Shown: positions 1-5,022 of the stretch, piece after piece
Layout: each line of letters begins with the position of its first letter
Position numbering within the stretch: position 1 is the stretch's first letter
Assembly: GCA_023423285.1 (NCBI GenBank)
Contig: JAFAFV010000176.1
Coordinates: 1 to 5,022 of the forward strand
Direction: 5' to 3'
Length of the DNA: 5,022 nucleotides
Origin: Bacteroidota bacterium
GTDB lineage: Bacteria; Bacteroidota; Bacteroidia; Chitinophagales; Chitinophagaceae
Translations under genes and position numbers: made by a program
Notes under the pieces: generated by a model
What the model was told of the DNA's origin: nothing
The model's input: only the letters and a program-made list of their open reading frames with translations
Databases searched by the model: none

Positions 1-40
1 GCTATTTAATTTCTATCTTAAGGCTCTAAATATTATCAAT

Positions 41-59
41 AAATTTAAAACAAAAAATT
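41..59 (+). promoter_or_regulatory. A-rich translation initiation region of the acidic peptide gene
   Basis: The 19 bases before the ATG at 60 are A and T with a single C, and they hold no Shine-Dalgarno-like purine core. This is the usual look of translation starts in Bacteroidota, where A-rich leaders replace the Shine-Dalgarno pairing. Bases 1-40 are also AT-rich; they contain no recognisable end of an upstream gene and no convincing Bacteroidota promoter (no TTTG box), so the promoter probably lies outside the window. The assignment is by composition only. Confidence 0.35.
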
Positions 60-311
60 ATGGAAGTAAAAGACATCGAACTGAACGAAGATGACATGAA
101 TGTATTGAACGATACATCTGCAGACGAAGGAGTAGGTGGGGCGAGCGATGCTGACGGAGACGGAAGCGATGGCGATGCCACAGATGCTACTGACGGCGAT
201 GGCGACGCTACCGAAACTGACGGAGATGGAAGCGATAGTGATGCCACAGACGCTACTGATGCGGATGGCGACGGTTCAGATGCTGACGGCGGTGGAAGCG
301 ATAATACATAA
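60..311 (+). CDS. Asp/Gly-rich repetitive acidic peptide, candidate RiPP precursor
   Basis: This 83-residue peptide belongs to no family I recognise. Residues 1-27 form a leader-like segment (MEVKDIELNEDDMNVLND at its start) that ends in Gly26-Gly27. Residues 28-83 contain only Asp (20), Gly (12), Ala (9), Thr (7), Ser (6), one Glu and one Asn. The whole protein has 30 acidic residues against one basic residue (Lys4), and no Cys, aromatic, Pro, His or Arg. There is no signal peptide or membrane segment. The ATG follows an A-rich tract, and the reading frame is conserved between internal repeats, which argues for a real gene. The Gly-Gly and the downstream oxygenase suggest a modified-peptide precursor with leader 1-27 and a repetitive core. 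Alternatives are a calcium-binding acidic protein, since DxDGDG resembles Ca-binding Asp loops, or an orphan low-complexity protein. The coding call is fairly firm; the precursor role is inferred. Confidence 0.72.
   Translation: MEVKDIELNEDDMNVLNDTSADEGVGGASDADGDGSDGDATDATDGDGDATETDGDGSDSDATDATDADGDGSDADGGGSDNT
153..311 (+). repeat. Tandem 66-bp (22-residue) repeats inside the acidic peptide gene
   Basis: The motif DGDGSDGDATDATD at residues 32-45 (153-194) returns as DGDGSDSDATDATD at residues 54-67 (219-260). A degenerate third start, DGGGSDNT, occupies residues 76-83 (285-308). All three are exactly 22 residues apart. The second half of each unit is more variable (DGDGDATET against DADGDGSDA). 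The two 42-bp copies match at 37 positions by hand comparison. Of the five differences, three are silent Asp third-position changes and two lie in a single codon, changing Gly38 to Ser60. The reading frame is kept throughout. Confidence 0.8.
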
Positions 312-330
312 CTGAACCAAACGTTTTGTA

Positions 331-363
331 AGCTGCAGGTATTTTTCTACCTGCGGCTTTTTT
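331..363 (+). terminator. Intrinsic terminator between the peptide gene and the oxygenase gene
   Basis: The arm agctgcaggta (331-341) pairs with tacctgcggct (348-358) across a 6-base loop (tttttc). This gives an 11-bp stem with one G-T wobble, followed directly by a run of six T (358-363). It lies 19 bases after the stop codon of the acidic peptide and 31 bases before the start of the oxygenase gene, on the same strand. As no clear promoter follows it, the two enzyme genes are probably transcribed by partial read-through, giving much peptide mRNA and little enzyme mRNA. That layout is typical of peptide-precursor loci. Confidence 0.82.
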
Positions 364-369
364 ATTATC

Positions 370-383
370 TTGAAATAATTCAA
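370..383. repeat. Short palindrome ahead of the oxygenase start
   Basis: The sequence TTGAA-ataa-TTCAA is a perfect 5-bp inverted repeat with a 4-base spacer, ending 11 bases before the ATG at 395. It could be a small operator or a weak hairpin at the ribosome-binding region. It is AT-rich and short enough to arise by chance, so no function is assigned. Confidence 0.2.
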
Positions 384-394
384 AAAAAATACTT

Positions 395-1582
395 ATGACG
401 GATTTTTTTAGCACAGTAATCGCGCCGCACAGCATAGATGATTTTTTTAATAACTACCACGAAAAAGATATACTGCATATAAAACGCAACAACAGTAGCT
501 ATTACAACAATATCCTTACGAGTGAAGAAATATCTTCTTACCTGGACAGGCAGGATATTTTTTATCCATCCGTGCGCGTGGTAAAAAACGGTAAGGAAAT
601 ACCCAGCGCTGAATATACCATGAAGCAGGTGCCGATAGGCCACCATAAAAAAGATGGAGTGGTAAATAACGAAAAAGCCTTCGCTTTGTTCAATACCGGC
701 GCCACACTGGTAATACAGGCAGGCCAGCGTTATTTTGACAATCTTTCAAAATGCTGCCTGGCTTTATCGCAAACCTTCAATTCGCCCGTGCAGGCTAATT
801 TATACATTACGCCAGACAGATCAGTTGGATTTAATCCCCACTGGGATACACACGATGTATTTGTGTTGCAGATATCAGGTACCAAAACATGGAAACTGTA
901 TGGCTTTGAAAAAGAACTTCCAACCAAGAACCAGAAATTTGTAAGCGCAGGTTACAGTAAAGAGCCGTTGCAAACACTGCAACTTTTTCCAGGAGATTTT
1001 TTATACGTGCCCCGCGGATATGTGCATGACGCCATGGCAGACGATGGCATATCTGCACACATCACCATTGGTGTGCTTTCGTACACCTGGGCAAGGTTGT
1101 TTAATGAAGTGTTTCCACAACTGGAGGAAATCAAAGGGTTTAGAGAAGCCGTGCCATTTTGGAAAGGCGATCTTACAGAATTGATTAAAGAAAAAACAGA
1201 ATTACTGAAAGAAAGCCTTGCAGGACTTGATTTTAACAAAGGCATACGCCGCCTGAATGATAATTATAACAGGATGCAGCCGCAACCGCTGAACCGGTAT
1301 TTTCAAAGTTTGCTGGATATAAAACAGCTTTCTGATGAAACAAGATTATCGGTAAATGAAGGTGTGGTGCTGCGTACCGCTGAAACAGCCGATGGCATTC
1401 AATTGCAATTGCTTGGTAAAACCATTGCCATGCCCGTAGGGTTTAAACCCCTTGTAAATTTTCTATTGGAGAAAAAACATTTTAAAGCAGGAGAGTTGCC
1501 GCTGACTGGTGATGGCGAAGCCAAAACCGGTATATTGAACAAACTCATCAAAGAAGGCGTACTGCACATTGAGGAATTGTAA
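395..1582 (+). CDS. Cupin_4/JmjC-type Fe(II)/2-oxoglutarate-dependent oxygenase
   Basis: This 395-residue protein resembles the ribosomal-oxygenase family (cupin_4; YcfD/RoxA, MINA53 and NO66 type), cytosolic enzymes that hydroxylate protein side chains at the beta-carbon using O2 and 2-oxoglutarate. The metal triad is visible: His149 and Asp151 in NPHWDTHD, and His211 in YVPRGYVHDA. The 62-residue His-to-His spacing fits what I recall for YcfD. Lys164 in SGTKTWKLYG stands 15 residues after His149, where the family places its basic residue for 2-oxoglutarate. Residues 1-110 are the usual N-terminal part of the fold, about 240-310 a helical linker or dimerisation region, and about 345-395 a winged-helix-like tail. 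The length is close to the family norm. The ATG follows an A-rich tract. No ribosomal protein gene is adjacent; the acidic repeat peptide is, which makes it a possible substrate. The family call is firm; the substrate is inferred. Confidence 0.88.
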   Translation: MTDFFSTVIAPHSIDDFFNNYHEKDILHIKRNNSSYYNNILTSEEISSYLDRQDIFYPSVRVVKNGKEIPSAEYTMKQVPIGHHKKDGVVNNEKAFALFNTGATLVIQAGQRYFDNLSKCCLALSQTFNSPVQANLYITPDRSVGFNPHWDTHDVFVLQISGTKTWKLYGFEKELPTKNQKFVSAGYSKEPLQTLQLFPGDFLYVPRGYVHDAMADDGISAHITIGVLSYTWARLFNEVFPQLEEIKGFREAVPFWKGDLTELIKEKTELLKESLAGLDFNKGIRRLNDNYNRMQPQPLNRYFQSLLDIKQLSDETRLSVNEGVVLRTAETADGIQLQLLGKTIAMPVGFKPLVNFLLEKKHFKAGELPLTGDGEAKTGILNKLIKEGVLHIEEL

Positions 1583-1609
1583 TTAATACCGGAAAATTAA
1601 AATTATAGA

Positions 1610-2524
1610 TTGGACAAAAAAATATATCCGGACCGTGTGTTCTTTTGTAGCACCGCTTCAAGATATTTTAAAGAAGCGTTGCAAGGCACCGCCGCAACTT
1701 ATAAAAGTTTTATACTGGTTGAACATGCCAGCCCTTTTCCTTCAAACCCGGTGAAAGGGCTGCTGGATAAGGCCTGGCTGAAGCGCATGGACGCACTGGC
1801 TAATAAAAAAAATGGCAAGTTGCTGCTGATACGCAACAACAGTACTGATTACAAAACATGCCGTGTGATGTATGTGGACTGTATCCTGCAAAAATATTTT
1901 ACAGTTTCAATACCCATTAGTGATGTGCATACTGTTGATTTGGAAAGCAAAATTACCGATAGAGAAACTGAATGGGAGGTGGACCCATTTTTTGTAGTGT
2001 GTACCAATGGAAAAAAAGATAAGTGCTGCGCGAAATTTGGTTTTCCCGTGTTTAAATTTTTTGAAAACATTTATCTGCCCTTTAGTTACGATGCCTGGGA
2101 ATGCACACACCTGGGCGGCGACCGGTTTGCTGCCAACGCAGCACTGTTACCTTATGGTATTTATTACGGTAGGGTAGAAGTGGAAGATGTGCACGAGATC
2201 ATCAGGCAAACCGCTTTTGGCCGTGTGAATTATAAGAACTACCGCGGCCGCAGCACGCTTTCTTTTTTTGAGCAGGCAGTGGAATGCCACCTGCGCGAGC
2301 ACCTAAATGATTATTCCATCAGCTTTTCCATCAACATCAGCCAAAGGAAGCAGCAGGATAACACGATAACTGTTGCAGTAGCGGCTATAGGTTATGGAAG
2401 TTATAAAATGGTTTTACATCGGGATGTGGTTGATTACCCGCATTTGCTTACCTGCACCTCACCACGACCTGAAAAGATAGTGAAGTATCATAAAGTTTCC
2501 ATCGAATCTATAATCCAGGCCTAA
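1610..2524 (+). CDS. Sucrase/ferredoxin-like protein (thioredoxin-fold [2Fe-2S] redox protein)
   Basis: This 304-residue soluble protein matches the Suc_Fer-like family, to which yeast Apd1 and Aim32 belong; these are [2Fe-2S] proteins of poorly known function. Family marks in order are Cys13, GTA at 26-28, ILVEHASPF at 35-43, CTNGKKDKCC at 131-140 (a Cys-x8-Cys spacing plus Cys139), WECTHLGGDRFA at 163-174, LPYGIYYGR at 180-188, and Cys282 near the end. In Apd1/Aim32 the cluster is held by Cys-x8-Cys and His-x3-His; here the second position is Asp171 instead of His. The start is TTG at 1610: an in-frame stop (TAA at 1598-1600) lies just upstream, and the next in-frame Met (residue 60) would remove conserved sequence. 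It sits 27 bases after the oxygenase gene, so co-transcription is likely. It may supply electrons to the oxygenase or to a second modifying step, which is inference. The family call is strong. Confidence 0.87.
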   Translation: MDKKIYPDRVFFCSTASRYFKEALQGTAATYKSFILVEHASPFPSNPVKGLLDKAWLKRMDALANKKNGKLLLIRNNSTDYKTCRVMYVDCILQKYFTVSIPISDVHTVDLESKITDRETEWEVDPFFVVCTNGKKDKCCAKFGFPVFKFFENIYLPFSYDAWECTHLGGDRFAANAALLPYGIYYGRVEVEDVHEIIRQTAFGRVNYKNYRGRSTLSFFEQAVECHLREHLNDYSISFSINISQRKQQDNTITVAVAAIGYGSYKMVLHRDVVDYPHLLTCTSPRPEKIVKYHKVSIESIIQA

Positions 2525-3513
2525 ACTACGATCACTTTTTCAGATAAGGGTTCTCCTTTTTCAATTGCGCTCAGGCTGTTTAAAGTGGTGGTAGCAATTT
2601 GCTCCAATGCCTCTTTGGTAAAAAATCCCTGGTGGCTGGTGATGATTACATTCGGGAAAGTTATCAGCCTTGCTATGGTATCGTCTTCAATAATGGTTTC
2701 AGAAAGATCGTTGAAGAAAATTCCGGCTTCCTGCTCATACACATCAATGCACAGGTAACCCAGATGTTTTGCCTTTAACGATTCGATCACATCCTGTGTG
2801 TTCAACAGGCCACCGCGGCTGGTATTGATGAGCATGGCGCCTTTTTTCATTTGCGCAAGCGTATTCTTATTAATGAGGTGTTCTGTTTCGGGAAGCAACG
2901 GGCAATGCAGGGATACAATATCGCTCTGGCTTAAAACTTCTTCCAGCGAGGTGTAATGCACTCCGGCTTTTTGCAGCTCCGGATTGGGCTGCACATCATA
3001 GGCTATTACATTACAACCAAAGCCAAGCATAATCTTACAAAAGGCTTTGCCAATCAACCCCGTGCCGATCACGCCCACAGTTTTCCCATAAAGGTCAAAG
3101 CCTGCAAGGTTTTCAATTGAAAAATTATTTTCACGCACCCTGTTGTAAGCTTTGTGTATTTTTCTGTTGAGCGTTAAGATCAACGCCACCGCATGTTCTG
3201 CCACCGCTTGCGGCGAATAGGCAGGTACACGCACAACCCGCATTCCCAGTTCTTTGGCCACTTTCATGTTCAGGTTGTTGTAACCCGCGCTTCTAAAAGC
3301 AATGGTTTTAATGCCCAGTTTGTCAAGCGCTGCAATGGCGGTGGAGTTTACTTTATCATTTACAAACACGCACACCGCGTCAAAACCTTCTGCAAGAAAA
3401 GCATTGCGGGAGTTGAGCTGTTCTTCAAAAAACTCAAACTCATGCTCGCCGTTGTTTACAGCGTTGAAAGAAATTTCATCGTAATTTTTGGAACTGAAGA
3501 ATGCAATTTTCAT
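2521..3513 (-). CDS. ldhA: D-lactate dehydrogenase (NAD-dependent 2-hydroxyacid dehydrogenase)
   Basis: This 330-residue cytosolic enzyme reduces pyruvate to D-lactate with NADH, re-oxidising NADH in low-oxygen metabolism. It closely resembles E. coli LdhA (329 residues) along its whole length, for example VRVPAYSPQAVAEHA at 94-108 and LYGKTVGVIGTG at 141-152. The Rossmann motif is Gly150-x-Gly152-x-x-Gly155, with Asp173 at the end of the second strand favouring NAD over NADP. The catalytic set is present at the expected spacing: Arg233 in NTSRGG, Glu262 in DVYEQE, and His294 in TSHQGF. The ATG at 3513 matches the LdhA N-terminus and follows an A-rich stretch. The stop, TAG at 2521-2523, overlaps the stop of the convergent redox gene. 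The gene appears intact. Another member of the 2-hydroxyacid dehydrogenase family is possible, but the LdhA-like N-terminus makes this unlikely. Confidence 0.92.
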   Translation of the reverse strand: MKIAFFSSKNYDEISFNAVNNGEHEFEFFEEQLNSRNAFLAEGFDAVCVFVNDKVNSTAIAALDKLGIKTIAFRSAGYNNLNMKVAKELGMRVVRVPAYSPQAVAEHAVALILTLNRKIHKAYNRVRENNFSIENLAGFDLYGKTVGVIGTGLIGKAFCKIMLGFGCNVIAYDVQPNPELQKAGVHYTSLEEVLSQSDIVSLHCPLLPETEHLINKNTLAQMKKGAMLINTSRGGLLNTQDVIESLKAKHLGYLCIDVYEQEAGIFFNDLSETIIEDDTIARLITFPNVIITSHQGFFTKEALEQIATTTLNSLSAIEKGEPLSEKVIVV

Positions 3514-3576
3514 TTTTCTAAATATGTTTTAATTAGTATATGTAACTAACCCTGAATATGTATCACTTTTGGTGTA
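3514..3576 (-). other. 63-bp spacer between the beta-lactamase-family gene and ldhA
   Basis: This short AT-rich spacer separates two genes read in the same direction. It holds a small inverted repeat, TTAGT at 3533-3537 and ACTAA at 3545-3549 with a 7-base spacer, about 20 bases before the ldhA start. I see no hairpin with a T-run and no clear TTTG / TAnnTTTG promoter. Read-through from the upstream gene or a weak own promoter are both possible. The inverted repeat could be chance. Confidence 0.2.
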
Positions 3577-5022
3577 TTATTTCAGCATCAGCCCTGCAGG
3601 ATCGCGCTCGAAAAGATAAGCATCATATTCTATAAAATCACTGGTTTTTATTTCCACGCCGTTTGGCCTGCCATTTTTCATCCTAAACTTTACAGGAAAG
3701 ATGCCATAAGAGATTGGATTGTAAGTCGCCCGAAATTCATTTCCATTCATATAATCAAGCTGCGCCGTAAGATGAGGATGGTGCTGGAAGCGTACCACAA
3801 GTATGTTACGATCATTTTTACTCACCGTAATTTTACCATACACTGTATTGTAATAATCGCCGGTATAGTCTTCCGCTTTTAAGGGCATGCTGTTCTTTTT
3901 CATCACGCGCTCATTCATATTTTTTATCTCTATGTTCTGTTTGGTGCGGTTTGATTGTGAAAATGTCATCATAAATTTGCTCCTGTCTGTATATGGCACG
4001 CCAAGAAAAACATCCAATATTTGGTACCGCAACGCCTCAAAAAAACTTTGGTTATCATTATTGGTAAGAATAGTGATGCCCAGTTTTACTTCTGGTACAA
4101 AACAAACATTGGTCACATAACCAAATGCGCCGCCGGTGTGCCAGAAAGCCTGTTTGCCATTATAATCGGTAGAGTACACGCCAAGCCCATATGTGCGGTA
4201 ATGAGAAGGGTAAATATTATTTTTACGATTGCTGATGATAGCCACAGCATCCCTTGTTTTTTGCAGTACTTCCCAGGGCAGCACCTGCCTTCCTTCGTAA
4301 CGGCCGCTATCAAGTTGCATCAAAAGCCATTTGCTCAGGTCCTTCACATTGCTGACCATGCTTGTGGCGGGACCGAGGTTGTCAATACTGTCGAAGGGGA
4401 TGATTGTAAGACTGCTGAACCCATTGGTATGCGGCGTGGCTACATTGTTGCGCTTTGATAGCCCGGCTGTATTCATATAGGTGTTGCTCATACCCAATGG
4501 CGTTAAAATATTCTGCTCCACATAGCGTTCCCAGGTTTGCCCCGTAGCTTTGCGGATTACCTCTCCGGCCACCACGTAACCCGAGTTACAATAACCATAG
4601 TCCTGCCGGAACAACCCAACTGGTTTTAGGTGGCGCATTTTCCAGATAATAGAATCTTTTGGGAGGTTGCTGCCCCAAAAGGTAAAATCGCCCTGGAAGG
4701 TTTTGGTGCCAAGCCTGTGCGTAAGCATATCGCTCACAGTTGCCAGTTGTGTGGTCGTGCTGTCATACATCCGGAACCAGGGGATGTGCTTCGTAACCTT
4801 ATCGTTCAGCGATAATTTTTTCTGATAATCAAGATTTGCAATTGCTGTTCCGGTGAAAAGCTTTGAATTGGAAGCGATGATGAACACCGTGTTCTCGTCA
4901 ACTTTATCTTTTTTATTGATATCGCGTACGCCATAGCCTTTTTGGAGTATCACTTTCCCATCTTTCACCACCGCAATCGCCAGGCCGGGAACTTTCCATT
5001 GCCGCATTCCGCGTTCAATATA
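3577..5022 (-). CDS. Serine beta-lactamase-family hydrolase with DUF3471-type tail (5' end outside window)
   Basis: This member of the class C beta-lactamase / penicillin-binding-protein-like family probably acts in the periplasm on peptides, D-amino-acid substrates or esters. Counting from the Met at 5007, the nucleophile motif is Ser46-x-x-Lys49 (IASNSK), the Tyr-x-Asn motif is Tyr139-Cys140-Asn141, and the third box is His290-Thr291-Gly292, a common replacement for Lys-Thr-Gly. The family signatures LTHRLG and TFQGD are present at about 95-107. Residues about 375-470 resemble a DUF3471 beta-rich C-terminal domain (EDYTGDYYN at its start). The frame stays open through 5022 with five more codons before that Met, and the visible protein begins at the conserved WKVPGLAIAVVKDG segment. 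The true start and the expected signal peptide are therefore off the right edge, and the Met at 5007 is unlikely to be the start. The gene reads toward ldhA 63 bp downstream. Antibiotic resistance should not be assumed: most members with this tail are not known resistance enzymes. Confidence 0.9.
   Translation of the reverse strand, partial: YIERGMRQWKVPGLAIAVVKDGKVILQKGYGVRDINKKDKVDENTVFIIASNSKLFTGTAIANLDYQKKLSLNDKVTKHIPWFRMYDSTTTQLATVSDMLTHRLGTKTFQGDFTFWGSNLPKDSIIWKMRHLKPVGLFRQDYGYCNSGYVVAGEVIRKATGQTWERYVEQNILTPLGMSNTYMNTAGLSKRNNVATPHTNGFSSLTIIPFDSIDNLGPATSMVSNVKDLSKWLLMQLDSGRYEGRQVLPWEVLQKTRDAVAIISNRKNNIYPSHYRTYGLGVYSTDYNGKQAFWHTGGAFGYVTNVCFVPEVKLGITILTNNDNQSFFEALRYQILDVFLGVPYTDRSKFMMTFSQSNRTKQNIEIKNMNERVMKKNSMPLKAEDYTGDYYNTVYGKITVSKNDRNILVVRFQHHPHLTAQLDYMNGNEFRATYNPISYGIFPVKFRMKNGRPNGVEIKTSDFIEYDAYLFERDPAGLMLK

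Noticed and set aside
40..47. TAAATTTA as a -7 promoter box for the peptide gene
   Set aside because: There is no TTTG box at the right distance, and transcription would begin only a few bases before the ATG; it is better explained as A/T-rich leader sequence.
26..247. Minus-strand 73-residue Ser/Pro/Val-rich ORF opposite the acidic peptide gene
   Set aside because: It is the mirror of the repetitive plus-strand sequence: the Ser-Pro-Ser repeats arise directly from complementing Asp/Gly codons. The plus frame has the better start context and the downstream terminator.
60..311. CRISPR-like or mobile-element repeat
   Set aside because: The repeats are in frame, lack spacers of uniform length, and sit wholly within one coding sequence.
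321..373. Possible Bacteroidota promoter before the oxygenase gene (TTTG at 325-328 and TATCTTG near 366)
   Set aside because: The spacing between the boxes is far too long, the second box is one base short of TAnnTTTG, and the terminator hairpin lies between them.
3193..3549. Plus-strand 118-residue ORF antisense to ldhA
   Set aside because: It lies mostly over a clearly conserved dehydrogenase gene in the opposite frame and shows no recognisable domain.
4021..4458. Plus-strand 145-residue ORF antisense to the beta-lactamase-family gene
   Set aside because: It is a shadow frame of a gene with intact SxxK, YxN and HTG motifs, and its translation shows no coherent features.
3577..5022. Antibiotic-resistance beta-lactamase
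   Set aside because: The fold and motifs match the broad AmpC-like family, but the DUF3471-type tail and the HTG box are typical of general hydrolases of this family; nothing in the context points to resistance.

Overview
The window looks like chromosomal DNA from a member of the Bacteroidota, most likely the Chitinophagaceae or a close relative; this is inferred, not searched. The DNA is moderately AT-rich. The plus-strand genes and ldhA start behind A-rich tracts instead of Shine-Dalgarno sequences. The protein families (an AmpC-like serine hydrolase with a DUF3471-type tail, a fermentative D-lactate dehydrogenase, a cupin_4 oxygenase) are common in that phylum.

Left half (about 1-2524, plus strand): a compact set of three genes. 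The first encodes an 83-residue, extremely acidic, repetitive peptide. It has a short N-terminal part ending in Gly-Gly, then a 56-residue tract built from only seven residue types (Asp, Gly, Ala, Thr, Ser, one Glu, one Asn) with a 22-residue period. A strong intrinsic terminator follows it. Next come a JmjC/cupin_4 Fe(II)/2-oxoglutarate oxygenase with all its metal ligands, and a sucrase/ferredoxin-like (thioredoxin-fold [2Fe-2S]) protein starting at TTG. The order small repetitive peptide, partial terminator, oxygenase, redox protein resembles a ribosomally made and post-translationally modified peptide (RiPP) locus. The working hypothesis is that the oxygenase hydroxylates side chains, most plausibly the beta-carbon of Asp, in the acidic repeats. 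This is the most interesting part of the window and matches no pathway I can name.

Right half (2521-5022, minus strand): two ordinary metabolic or cell-envelope genes. ldhA encodes D-lactate dehydrogenase, and its stop codon overlaps the stop of the redox gene in a tail-to-tail arrangement. Upstream of it is a serine beta-lactamase-family hydrolase cut by the right edge of the window. They lie on the opposite strand and give no sign of belonging to the peptide locus.

Stretches without genes are short: 1-59 (A-rich leader), 312-394 (terminator plus a small palindrome), 1583-1609 and 3514-3576. I see no RNA gene, insertion sequence, CRISPR array or origin.
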